Source of the DNA: Pisolithus tinctorius | Taxonomy: Eukaryota; Basidiomycota; Agaricomycetes; Boletales; Pisolithaceae | Assembly (NCBI GenBank): GCA_024663395.1 | Contig: JANFAH010000014.1 | Span: 248,001 to 312,000 of the forward strand | Length of the DNA stretch: 64,000 nucleotides | Direction of reading: 5' to 3' | Shown: positions 25,256 to 37,911 of the stretch, piece by piece | Position numbering within the stretch: position 1 is the stretch's first letter | Layout: the number at the start of each line of letters is the position of its first letter | The notes under the pieces: generated by a model | What the model was told of the DNA's origin: nothing | The model's database searches: none | What the model saw: only the letters and a program-made list of their open reading frames with translations | Position numbers and translations under genes: made by a program

Positions 25256-28200
25256 TGTGTAGTAGTTCTGTGGGTGCGATATCCATGCTCTTTTTTGGAC
25301 GTGCATTTCATTTTCATATCTGTCCTGATCTGGATTTCTCGGCTACGACTGCAGCTACTAGCGTCGAAGTTTGATATGCTACCCGACCTACCCTTAGTTC
25401 GTTGTTTGCCTTTTGCTCAGCGAAGCGCCAAGTTTGGGTGGAAGGGTTATGCGGTGCTACCACGACCATTCCAAGTGCGGGCCTCGCCTCTGACCTAATT
25501 CCAGTATCTCATGGACGTCGTTTTTACGCATGTTATTATCTTCGCTTTCTGACGGACAGTCTGCAAGTCCCTTAAGCAGCTGCTCGCACAGTTCTTTATC
25601 TTCGCTACGGTGAATGACCAGCTGGCCTTTGGAACTTACTCGGGGCCCGCCTGTTGTTACCTGATCGTACGTCAATCGTCAAGATCAGCGCGTGTCAGCA
25701 GCATGATGATCGAGATCGACAAGGAATGAAACGGAAAATAACTGGTCGGTGTCATCCGCTATGTCACTTCGTTCTGCGGCACAAGTCAACAACCACGATG
25801 AGATTCATGACGCCGAATGTCCATCGTGTATAACAGCCTAGGTGCGTATGACCTTACCAGGCATTGTAAAGCTATACAAAGCTACCACGAAACTAAGTCA
25901 GAGCAATGTCACTAAAAGTCGAGGAATTTCAGAGTACCTACTAGCTGTGGCCTGAAGTCTCAAAGGCTATTACGAAAGAGTATGCGTAACAGCCAGTGAA
26001 AGTTGGGTCTGGCGGACGCGAAGTTTAGGGTCCTCTTCAAGCAGTACATAACAAGTTCACGTTTCTAACTCCGAGGTGATCTCGCTCTTCGCCCCCTGTC
26101 GGGTACGTCTTATCATGATTTGGTGACATCGGAATCCTCTACTATAATCTCTTGCAAGCCATTGGTGTCGCAGCACATGGAGATCAACGAACGAACGCAA
26201 GGGTCGTGCAGGAAGTGAGGTTCTACGACGGATTTGGTGAACACTATACGCCGCTAATGGCCTCCGAAGCCAGCCGGCCAGGAGGCGTCCGCAGCTTCAC
26301 AGAACACGTTCGATAGGAATCTTGGGAAGTTATGGCATTCCTGCACGTACCCAGTGCCATAAAACTTCCTTCTTTCCGCTGCTTGCCCCGCATGTTTCTC
26401 CGAGTCACCGGAGTGTGGACCGGTATTCTCTGGAGCCCACAGTTCTAGGCGAGGAAAGCAAGGGCTCTAAGACAGTCGTGGTTAGCCGCGTCTATCATAC
26501 CCTGAATTATTTCCGAAGTCATCGGCGTCGGGGTCTGTTGAGAACATCACCTTTTTTTTTTTAGGAACCTTTCCGGCGCTGGACGTCTCTTGCATCCAGT
26601 CGCCTCACCGTCCAATAGTACCTACACCGATGCCCTACAGGATGGCATGGACGTGTACGACACATGGTATGGCCGTAAGCTCTTGCCAGTGTTGGTCCAT
26701 GCATGTTGTTATGTCACTGATAAGAGGAATACAGTTGGCCTTCGTGTTTAACCTGTCAACTGATTGTTCTTCACAGAAGATACAGGCGTGGGCCTCGTTG
26801 ACTCCCAGAGAAGTCCAAAACAGACACATGCACATTTCTCCGAACCTCGGGCAATACAGCAATGTGGGCGACTTTAATTTGTCCCTGACCCCGAGTCGGG
26901 CTCAAAAGCTCGCCAGGAATCCACCGTACTGTGCGTACTGTGCGTGCATATTCAAATTGTGGAACCTCATTACAGTCTAAGTAAGGTCTGCAGGCCGCGC
27001 GGCCATCATTTCGGACCTCCAGACTTCGATAAGAATCCAGGACACACTCAAGTTGCCAAGTTGTACGTCAAATTGCTGTATCATTGACGTTGGCCTTGGT
27101 AGGGAGCGTACAGGCGTGTCGATCGTTCCATACGATAAGAAATCGTCCAGTCAAAATTGTGGAATATTGTTGCTGACGCGAGTGTGATCTTTGCAAACTC
27201 CAGCCAGGGCTGGGGTGAAAAAACTTTTGGCAATTGCTTCGCAATCCCTGAGGAGTCATACATGTGCATAGCACCAAGGCGACTCATCGGTCCAAGTGGA
27301 TCTAATTCATGCATTTGGCGAAACGAGGGTAACCAACTACAGCACCAATTTACATCCGTTGTCTGATAGCAGGCCACGGCGTAACCAGCAGGAAGCATGA
27401 GAAATTTTACCATGGTCATGCCGAACTCCAAGAAGCTAATTCATTCCTTCAGATTCTCTAGGAAATGGAGGAAAGTGGTGTCGGGCGCAAGTTTACCCCT
27501 TCGAAGAAGCTTTCAAAGATATCAACACTCGGCGAGCTCGGTGTATAATCTTTTCTGCGCCGCTGTCCTGGAAAGCTGCGACGGCTCCGAATTTCGAAGA
27601 CTGCTTAGTCCGGTGAGACCGACTTTCAAATACCCGCATACTTCTGGAATGGTAAGGTCAAACCAACTCCGTGGGCTAGTTGACTTACGTGAAATATTTC
27701 CCCCCCCCGTGTCGCGATGGGCCACCGCCGTCGATGGACCGTGATATTCCACTAGGTGTAAAATGTTGTTGCTGTCAGCTTGCAGTAGGTCCGTTGGACG
27801 GCCCCAATCTTCCGTGTCGACAAATCATTATCGTGTGTACGAGTAAAACGCAAATCAGACAGGAGCCAGACCAAAATGGGTGTAACTATAGCAATTGATA
27901 TATGTATTCATGTTCTACCATGTCAGCATCGCATTGGGCTTCTCTTTCGATGCAGTCCCTTGCAGTGTTATGAAACGTTCTCGGAGCTAGCTGCACAGCG
28001 TCCTTCGGCAGTATCGCAGTGAAATCACGACTCGGCACATAATGGCTCAAGCGTCGGTTCAAAAAAAAAGTGAAAAAGAAATCCAAAGTATTTACAAGTA
28101 GTTATGTAAGTGTATACCGTGTGGTATATATATGTCCCTCCATAGCGTAGATGTGCAGATACGTGTAAAGGTGCACGTTGTAGGTAGGTTCCCGATGCCG

Positions 28201-29227
28201 GGGGTTAGACTAGAGAACAGCTGCAGTATGTGGTCTCTGGGAAAAGAGTCACGGGGGATAAGGATAAGTCAGCGAAAGATCCAAACCAGTAGAATGCGAA
28301 CAATCAAAGAGAGGGTGAAGAGCCAGATGGAGTGCAAGTTGAGATTGGCATGCTACGCAAGGTAGCACGTAGGCAGTGTTTGAGTGAGCGTGGGACTGGG
28401 GGTATGTTGACTGTGATGGGGTCATACAAAGGTGCGAGGTATCACGATCCGCAAAAAAGAAAAAAAAGGGGAGAAAAGAGAGAGAAGCAGAGAGAAAATG
28501 GAAAGTGATAGATGTAGAAACGGACGATGGCATGATGTAGGGTGAAACCTGTACTCGTACAATTTTCCGGGGAAATCGAAGTGGAAACCATGCAAAGAAA
28601 AAAAAAAAGGAAGAGGAAATCGGGCGGCCGACGTCCATAGTGCGACGGTCCCTGTGTTGTCCACGGCGATATCAAGTCGAGCAAGGGGTGAAGTAAAGAG
28701 GTTTGCCACATTATGCCCCAGACGTCGGTGCGGTTACCGGTGCGGGAGAACTGATTGAGTGGAAGACGGATCAGATGTTCCCCTGGTATGGCTGGTATAG
28801 CGGAAATAAGGAAGGTGGCCACCAACATAGGGGATCACGATCAGACCTTTTTACCCGCAGTATCATTAACATCGTCGATATCGAGGGCGGGGGAGCGGAG
28901 CTGCGCAGCACGTGGCACGATGTTGATCCCGAGGAAACCCCTAGTACCGTGTGACCGACGGACGCAGGAATGGTCGTGCGCAGTAAGGACATGACATGGA
29001 TAAACCGAACAACACAGGAAAGGGAACATCTCCGCCGGCCGCATCGCGCATAAGAGGGGCACAAGAGAGGAACCGACGTAGGAGTTGATCTTCACACACA
29101 AGCTCAGCCGGCCACCCGTACAATCTTCTCTCCAACCCACTACTAGACAATATGCCACCACATCATTATCATGTACACCGCCGCACCATGCTACCCTGAG
29201 CTTACTCAACTCACATTTGTCAAGCCT

Positions 29228-32200
29228 CTACCGTGAAGTGGTCGACGGCATCCTCATCCTGCTTGTACCATTCGTCCGATACGTCATTCCCGTACCCGTT
29301 CTTGGCTTTGGCTTCGGACTTTCTCCGGTAACAGGGCTGGAAAGGGGACTCGATCCAGGTGAAATACCGAGACCGCTGGTCTCACTTTGAGAAGTTAATA
29401 AGAGCGTCTGTGTACCTCCCGGTGACACAGGCCCAATCTTTGCATTCGAGACACCTGAGCTAGTCGAGAGGGACCGTAGCTTGAGCTGGTCATGCACATT
29501 CCTATTATACGTGAGGATTTGCCCGGGTCGGGGAAGTTGCTCGCCAGGCTGTAAGTCCTTCTTGACGTTACGGTTAGGCATCCGCGACAAGAAAGGGGAC
29601 TGTGAACGTGTCGGGTCGGATGACGGTGTGGCAGATCTCGAAGGGACAAGTCTAAGAGGGCGTGGCAATTGCCCCTGACTGATCCCTGCCATAGAACCGT
29701 TGGTCACAGGCGATGTAGCCAAAGGTGATGTCGCAGTAGATATAGGCGCCGAGGACGGGAGCGTGAGAGATGGTCGAGACTTCGAGGCTGGAGAGATTGC
29801 TGACAACGATGGCCGCGGTATCCCAAGTGAAGGACGAGGCATCGATGTGCCTCCGGCCGAGGGTGTAGCAGGCGCATTTCTTGGTGCAGGGGAAGGACCT
29901 CTCGATGTATTACCATCAGCATTTGACGCCGCCAGAGCCGATTTCGTCGACACGGAAGATGAATTAGAGTACGTTCGTGGACGCTGTATCACGCTTGGTG
30001 CTCTGAGGCCAAGAGAAGGCGGATACTTGCCCTTTGAGGAAGCACTATTGCTATTGGCAGTAGCAACCGCGGGGTAGGGAAGGGGCGGAAGACTCTTGTC
30101 CTTGTTCCACGCAACCGCGCTCGGGGTCGCTTCTCCTCCGTGTCCACTTTTGCTGTCGTCGATATGCTGAGGCTGAACACCTTCTGTACTCTCCGGTGTA
30201 GCAGGGAAAGACAAGCTAGTTGACGAGGTGGTGCTACTTGGCGTATGGGGTTGGTCTCCTCCTTGGGTGCCATTTCCACTACCACCTTTAACAGCACCCA
30301 AACTCGCGCGGTCAAACGCAGCACGCGTAGGCGTCACACCGTCATCTTGCTCCGGAATACTCACTGCCAACCCGTGAAGTCCGTACCCATTCTCGCGGGA
30401 ATAACTGTTCGTCCTGCCCACAGGTTCATAAGAACTTGACGACGAATTCGTACGCATACGCAAACCAGCAGCAGGAGCAGACATCGTGGAGTAATTGCTA
30501 TACCTGGAGCCAGACCCCGAAGTGGTGACTGTACGTGCTGCCCGAGCGACTGATGCTCACGGTGCCTGCCCTGCTGCCGCTCCTCGATGGCAAACTCCGC
30601 GATGTGACCCCATTGGAGTGGCCAAACTCATCGATGGTGGAAGGAATGCAGTCGGCAACTGGACTCCCCCGTTCCTTCGTACTCGTCTGCTTCGCGTAGG
30701 ACGCTGTGCGATATCGAGCGGGACAGTGGGTGCGGCAAGCACGGTTGCGAATGGGAAGACCTGGAAGAGTGAAACGAAGAGGCGGATGTACTGCGAGAAA
30801 GGACAATCCGAGATAGCCTGCGTGTCAGTGGGGAGGGTGCGTCTTCGTCTTCACTGGATTCGGAAGGGGGATCAGCATGACAGTCACATTACAAGAAAGG
30901 AAATCGAAGGAATCGCCGAGAGGGTCGGCGAATGAATGCGGCAGTCGGATCAAACGGTACCAATAAGGAAATGCACCCACCTATCGCTCCATCCTAGACC
31001 GGTGGTGAGGCCAATACCACCCTTGAGCAACTTCCCATCGCGGTGCCTCGTGCGTCTCCTGGGCGTGTCTCTCGAATCCTTGGGATGCTTGGACGACGTA
31101 CTGGCGAGCGACACGTTGGAAGCATTGGAGAAGTAGGACAGATTCGACACGTCAGAGACCATGCTCATCCGGTTCAGAGAGTCAACGCTAGGCTGCGGGA
31201 GCAATTTCGAATTGGGGGAGAGCATACCGTGCCGTAGCATGAGATGACTGCACGACCTATTAGCATTCGGGGAAGAAAAAAAAAAGAAACTCTCGAAAGA
31301 CTCACGGCAAGGGTGTATGCAGATCGATACTCGAGTCCGAACCATACGCATCGTCGTCTTCACCAAGTACTGCACCCGTCTCTCCCCTCAGACTGACCTT
31401 CCCCACGGGCGCCGAAGTTACCCCAGCCAGTCCTCGTGCGCGTAGGACTTAACTTCGGCACAGGAGGTGGCAGGGCATCTGAACTTTTCCTGCTTCTCAC
31501 ACTCAGCGCTCTCTCCCTCCCTAAGCTTGATGTCCGGGATCTTGGGTGCGACGGTGTCGACCGTTTACGTGGACGAGGAGTCAGTGAAATAATTTGCGAT
31601 AGTTCGGGAGAGGTCGAACGTGAACGGAACTGCGCGTCATTACGATCGATATCGTTATGTGCATAGCACGGTTTTGTTCGCCATTGTCGTTCTTCTCGAC
31701 GTCGCCAACGTGACGCATTGCATTCCGGTCAGTGGGAGAAATGGGGAACACGTGTACAGACGATATAGATGCCTTGCTCGGCTTACGGGGGGTATGGGCG
31801 TAGAGTGGCCCTCCCTTACCTGACCCTACGGAATGGGGAATAGGGGGAACAGGGGGAAAGGAAAGACATGTCCGTAATTCGTCGCCATCACCCTCGTTAT
31901 CTGACTTGAGCGCACTTAGATCGCTCATGTCGATACTCGCGAATCGAGTCCTCGCCATATGTGTTATCCGATAGCGGCATGGACGTGCCTGCACTGGGTT
32001 TACGGGATGCACTCGGGCGAGCAATCGCTGGCACCAAGGTAACAGGTGGTTTCAAGGGGAAGAACTAATTTTCGTAGATTCATCCCCTGCTGCCGAGGGG
32101 AGTTATGCTCTGGGGGAGACGATGGAGTCACAGACGCAGGCGGTGACAGCGCACGAGCCGGCGCCGATTGTGGCGCTGTTGAGAACATAAGTTGCAAGAC

Positions 32201-32893
32201 CAATCGGAAAAAGTCAACAAGACATACGACACTGAGAACTGTGTTCACCTTCGACACCAGGGTCCTCCGGGATGACCCCGCCTTGACCTCGTTCATGTGT
32301 CACGGCACAGTAAGCAGTGTTCGGAGGGAAGAAATCGAGCCCTTCCTCGGCCTCCCCTGCCCGTCAGCAGACTTCCTCGGAGGGTTTTCAGAAACACCGG
32401 CAGGAGAAGCGGGCCGAGCCATTTGAAGTGACCGACGAGTCATCAATAGATCCGAAAGCAATACCGACGAAGGACCCGGAACAGGAGGAAGAGGTGCAGG
32501 AGGGGGTGATGTTAGTGGGGGGTGGGTACCGGAAGGACCGGGAGTAGAAGAGGAAGGTCCAAAAAATGAGCCGGGAATGGATGGACTGACGGGCGTAGCT
32601 GGTGAGGGAGGGATATGACTCGGTGGAATAGGGAAGGAATCGAGGAGGGCGGGGACGGGTGTGCGACGCGATGTGCTTCTAGGGGAGGGGGATGCTCTGC
32701 CATGTGAGGTGCGCTGCGATTCAGAGGAGACACGTCTACTGGATTGTGAATGAGTGCGGTCTGGTAAGAGCGTGCTTATGCTAGGCCGAGGGTGTTGAAC
32801 GTCCAAGGACAGAGAAGGTCTTGGACTAGTGGGGGTGATTGTGGTGGCGGCAGACATGATCGGTGTGTGGGTAGCCATTGTCGTTGATGCCAT
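29228..32893 (-). CDS. Ser/Pro-rich conserved agaricomycete protein, reading frame interrupted several times
   Basis: A large, mostly disordered protein of unknown function. The start MASTTMATHTPIMSAATT is at 32893; the last 418 codons (from 30484) are open and end KPKPRTGTGMTYR ... PSTTSR. Recognisable conserved islands are YGSDSSIDLHTPLPHLMLRH, GMLSPNSKLLPQ, RHRDGKLLKGGIGLTTGLGW and SDSEDEDAPSPLTRRLS, the last two spliced across a real-looking intron. As remembered, these islands occur in one family of Ser-rich proteins across mushrooms. Between them the frame shifts near 32300 (in-frame TGA), 32050, 31940, 31660, 31430, 30680 and 30530, mostly without plausible introns. It may be a young pseudogene, or the assembly may carry indels here. 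No enzymatic domain is visible. Confidence 0.6.
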
Positions 32894-34476
32894 TGGAGTA
32901 GTACCTGTGATTAGCTCACGGTGCTTCTTCTTCGTCCCTGGTTTACACAACGACCACAGACGTCAAGAAACCCACCACAACCAATAGATGACCAAGGAGA
33001 TGATCGCTCGGGGTCACCTTGCGTGTCCCAACCCCACGAATGGACGAGAAAACTGGCGACAAAGACAGGGACCGATTTTGCTCAGAAAGACATGCTCAAA
33101 CATTCTTCTCACGCTCATAGTCCACTCCTCATTTCCGTTTCCTATTCGGGATTAGGTGGGGGTTTGCCATCAACGCTGATTGGGTTGCTCAGTGATTGAG
33201 TTTTTTTTTTCTTTTTTCTTTTTTCCTTGCACCGCAGAAGTTGCTTAGTCTTGAACGGCTCATACGACCGCGGTCGACTTTGGACGGTGTCAGGCGGTGT
33301 CCCAGATTTGCCGGCACCGCTCGACGACGGTTGCCGTCTCCGTCGCATCGCAGGCCTAGTTTTGGAAGGGTCTTCCGACACGTTCGCAGTCCACTGCCAG
33401 GCTTCCGACACCTTTGGCAACGCTACCGCTCCCGATCGCCTATGCTATACGTACGTATACTTACTCTGCGCTGGACAAACAAGGGGCACACTGACAGTGA
33501 TAAGCGACAGTAGACCTTGTCATTCCCGTGTCAATCCGCCACCCGTCAACTTCTTTCATAAAATTCCATAAAGAACGCATGATATGTATGGACCACGACC
33601 ACTGACTAAGTAATATGATGTGAACAGCGTATCCTGACGGTACCGGCCACAACTGCGCTTTGTGCATTTTTCAAAGGGAGGCGTCCCTAGTAGGAGCTCC
33701 GATAAGAATGGAGGTACCTGTCCTTGGAGCGCATCTCCGTTCCCCGATCTGTGTGTGACATGCACGTCCACCGGCGTTGCCATCATGCCATCAAATCATG
33801 GAATGATCTGCACACTTACGGATCCTGCCATATGGCGACATACACAGGTATTTTGACCGTTTACTTTCGTGTGCCGTTCGGAGCACTGCGACTGGTATAT
33901 TACGATGGACAAGCACGCAGTAGGCTGCAGCTCTACGCGTCCAGTACTTGTTGGCTCGCAGCGGTGTACAATGGTAGCAGCTTCTCTGCTCTCGGCTCTT
34001 ATCTGACTTTGTATTGAATTTATGTATATTTGGAGTACGCCAATCGTAGATACCATAACCCCAGCTATCTATGCTAGCGAGTAGTTCAGGTATGACTATC
34101 TCGAAGCTGACAGAGAACACACCGGAAAAGAAGAAAGGTAAAATACGGCAAGTACAGTAAAATTTGATCCAACAACCCACATATGAACCAATCAAGTCGA
34201 AGAGCTGGTGTCAGTCAGACCATGGGCGAGACCATAATAGTTGCCTAGTGCTGTAAAAGCCGCCACGGCGTGCGGGGATCCAGACTAAATCCCCACTTGG
34301 AAGAGAAAGACTACATAAGCAATACATACACCTGCGCCTGGCAGACGCGAACACGATGGGTCGGTCACGTGAGCACTTAAATGAAACGCGTGCCACTCCT
34401 GGTGGCCACGCGCGTCGCAACTTGAACTCAACTCTCATCCCGTCTCTTTTCAAATCGGTCTAATAATTCACTATCG
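32894..34476. other. Divergent intergenic region, promoters of the Ser/Pro-rich and SNF2 genes
   Basis: The two flanking genes are transcribed away from each other. A T-rich tract lies at about 33200-33230. The ORFs inside do not resemble known proteins. No gene is seen. Confidence 0.5.
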
Positions 34477-37400
34477 ATGGAAGCCAAGTACGTTTAGATC
34501 TATCTCAACGTCATGATCTTCTCAGTATTTATTGCCTACGTAGACGGCAGCAGCTCCTTGGGGACCAAAATCTCTACCCAGAGTTCTTCAAGCCCGGTCA
34601 GAGGAAACCGTCTGGCCGGGCTGCCGAAAATGTCATCGTGAGTGCATTTCTATAATGTGGCTGAAAGGGCTCGTTCCTGTGCTCAAGTCATGCATGATGC
34701 TAGTCTGTCCCGTCATCCACGAGCGAATCGCGTTCAGGGTCTTCGTCCGCATCATCGACGACCTCCCAAACCGCCCCAAAGGTCATCAAAGGCAAGAATG
34801 GCCCTATTATTATCTCTTCCGATGATGAGAGTGGAGATGAGGACGAAGAAAGGTACGTAATTGAGTGACCTCGTGCTCTCCGATGACTGATAAGATAATG
34901 ACGCTGCATCACTTCGACAACGCCCGCGATGTAAATGACAGTCCGCCCACCAAGATAATCTCCGAGCAACCTGGGAAAGGTAAACAACTCCTAGGTGCAG
35001 CTGGCTCTGTTGTGTCGCGGGACAACGTGACGCGCACCATAGAACGCGCTCAACCAAGTGACTTTCCAAAGTGGAACCGTGTTCCGGCCCCAGTCGAATT
35101 ACCTACAAACAAATCTTTTCCCTTTAGTTTGAATACCGCTAACGACGACGACGCTGAGACCTTTGACCTTCCGGATACGAAAGACGTCTATGAGCGTCCC
35201 ATGTCAGCAGGGGAAGCCGAAAAGGCATTCCTAGCACTCGTTGAGGATACTGTTGGCGACACAGACGACGGCGTCGAGATCGACATGAAACAAGCAGTCG
35301 TAGAGGGATTTACGGACGGTATCGTTTTGTTGCCACACCAGGTGCTGGGGAGGATCTGGATGAGGGAACGAGAAAGTGGAAAGAAAATGGGTGGTATTTT
35401 GGCAGACGATATGGGGTAAGTTTAAAAGGATTGCAAAAGTTGGCAAAGCTGGCTAAACTACATAACGCCCCGCAGTCTCGGGAAGACGATACAAACGCTT
35501 ACGCGTATTGTCGAGGGGCGCCCGAAAAAGTCGGACAAGGCAGATGGTTGGGCACCGAGTACGCTGTGCGTATTTCCTATGCACGTGCATGTTTACGGTG
35601 GCATTCACCTCCACAACTCAGAGTCATCTGTCCTGTTGCGCTCGTGTCCCAATGGGCTGCTGAAATTAAAAAGATGACCGTTGGACTACGCGTCGTTGAG
35701 CACCACGGTCCTCATCGGACATCTGGTTCGTTCATCCCTGCTTTCGATAGCAGAATTTGTTCAAACAATAATATCATCGCTTGCAGACCCGCTAAAGCTG
35801 CAACAGGCGCACGTCGTAATCACATCCTATAGCATCGTCTCTTCTGAATACGCCTCATATGCTCCCGAAGCGAAGGATGAGTCGAAAAAATCAAAATCGA
35901 AAAAGGCAAGCAAATCCAAGGCCGAGTCCGACTCAGATTCGTCGGAAGGTTTAACGAGGAAGCTGAAGGCAAAGGCAAAGGCGGGTAAGATAAAGGATGC
36001 TCTCTTCGGGGTGAAATGGTATCGTATTGTTCTCGGTGAGTTGTAGTTACAAACACACGCGTGCACTGCGACTTCATTCATTCATTCCCTGCCGGTTGCG
36101 TAGATGAGGCCCACAATATCAAGAACCGAAATACAAAGGCTGCATTGGCTTGCTGCGCCCTGGAAAGCAAGTATAGGTGGTGTCTCACTGGAACTCCCAT
36201 GTATGTCTGCCACCCTTGTCCCATCTACTCCAGCTAACAGACCAATCTTCCTTGCTCACTCTAACAATTAATGTGGGGGATCGAAGGCAGAATTCGGTGG
36301 AAGAGTTGTACTCGCTAATAAAATTTCTTCGCATCCGCCCATTGAACGACTGGCAGACTTTCAATGAGCGGATTGCAAAGCCAGTGAAGAGTGGATATCC
36401 TAACAGAGCAATGCAGAGACTTCATGTATGTTCAAGCTGTCGCACGCAGAACGCATATCACCTAATCCAAAACTTCCAAGGTCGTCTTGAAAGCCATCAT
36501 GCTCCGCCGGACCAAGAACCAAATTTTGAACGGGAAACCTCTGCTCCAACTTCCACAACGCAATCTCGACATCATCGAATGCCGGTTCGACCCATCGGAG
36601 CAAGCATTTTATGCCCGCCTAGAGAGCCGTATGAATTCCGAAGTCAATAAACTAGTCAATCAGAGCGAGAATGTTAACTATACCCACGTGTTGTTACTCT
36701 TGCTTCGGCTGAGGCAAGGTGAGTACAGTTAGGAGACTTTCTTCTGCTCCTCTGATCATTAATCACACGTGGGCGATTCCTCTGACTTCCCCTCCAGCGT
36801 GTAATCATCCCTCGCTGATCTCGAAGGACTATCGTGCCGACAAAGATGCTGCGGATCCGAAGCCTGCCAAAGATGACGACGAGGGCGTAGATGACCTAGA
36901 TGAGTTATTTGGTCAGATGGGGGTCTCGAACGGCAAGAAATGCCAGTTATGCCAAGCGCCGTTCGTGCACGTTTCCTTCTGTCCTGTGCCTGTTCATGCT
37001 CACGGTTGGTCGACAGACTTCCTGCTGGACAAGACTCGGTGCATTGTGATAGCTGTGCTTCATTGGCTGTGACAAAGTCCAGCAACTCCAAGGACCCCAA
37101 ACTTCCTCCTGACTCAGCGAAGATCCGAAAGATACTAGAAATCTTGAAAGAGGTCGATGAGCGTTCCGGAGGGGAAGAGAAAACGATTATATTTTCACAG
37201 TTCACAAGCATGTTAGACTTGATACAACCATTCTTGGAAGCGGAGGGGGTGAAATACGTTCGATGTGCGTTGTCGAGTCTTACTTCCTCTTGGCGCATGG
37301 TGTTGACTTGTTCCTGCGGGTAGATGACGGCACGATGCAAAAAGACAAGCGTGAAGCCAGCCTTGAGAAGATTAGGAGCAGCAAGAGTACGCGATGCATA

Positions 37401-37911
37401 TTGATCTCCTTCAAAGCGGGAAGCACTGGTATGTCTCTAACGAGTACTTTCGTTCCAATTATTGTGTAATATCGTTACAGGCCTCAACCTGACCGCATGC
37501 AACAATGTTATCTTAGTGGATATGTGGTGGAATCCTGCACTCGAGGTATGTTTAACTGATGAAAGATGGCTTTCATTTCTTCCCTCACCTCATGCTTCGC
37601 GAAATGATCCGCACAGGACCAAGCATATGATCGTGCCCATCGTCTCGGACAAACGCGAGACGTGAATATCTACAAGCTTATGATACCCGAAACTGTCGAA
37701 ACGCGTATCTTGAAGGTGAGTTTCTCTAGTAAATTACTCCGAAACGACTTTGGATCATTCTGACCTTCCTTTTCTTTTCGTAGCTGCAAGACACCAAACG
37801 GCAATTGACCACGGCAGCGCTCAGTGGTGACAAACTGAAGAATATGAAGTTGGGAATGGATGATCTGCTGGCGTTGTTTAGAGGATTTGACCGGGATGGC
37901 GATGATGATTG
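34477..37911 (+). CDS. SNF2-family DNA-dependent ATPase (Rad5/Rad16/Uls1-like group)
   Basis: A nuclear ATPase that moves along DNA to remodel nucleosomes or displace proteins. The first exon is only 11 nt (34477-34487); the protein begins [20 protein letters not shown], followed by an acidic Ser-rich stretch. The junction near 34856 works in phase 0 with donor GTAATT (...DEDEERY/IMTLHHF). Motifs in order: [14 protein letters not shown] (Walker A), [15 protein letters not shown], an inserted Lys-rich loop, LDEAHNIKN (DEAH box), [37 protein letters not shown]. Then a Cys pair KKCQLCQAP and [37 protein letters not shown] and [16 protein letters not shown] (motif VI). The Cys pairs sit where Rad5-group proteins carry a RING finger, but only a partial ligand set is present. 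Every exon join checked keeps frame. The exact subfamily is uncertain. Confidence 0.9.

Larger units (their letters stand above)
22823..29227. other. Gene-poor 6.4-kb stretch with scattered coding-like fragments
   Basis: This region lies upstream of the Zn2Cys6 gene and holds the 3' flank of the Ser/Pro-rich gene at its right end. No complete gene could be assembled on either strand. Some pieces have non-random composition and splice-like borders, for example near 24330-24583, 25002-25255 and 26574-26665, but they carry stops or cannot be joined. Bases 28440-28620 are A-rich and low in complexity. Either decayed genes or a poorly conserved gene could explain this. Confidence 0.5.

Noticed and set aside
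32280..32300. A 21-nt intron to bypass the TGA in the Ser/Pro-rich gene
   Set aside because: It is too short and has no consensus donor or branch site. A point change of an Arg codon, or a sequence error, is simpler.
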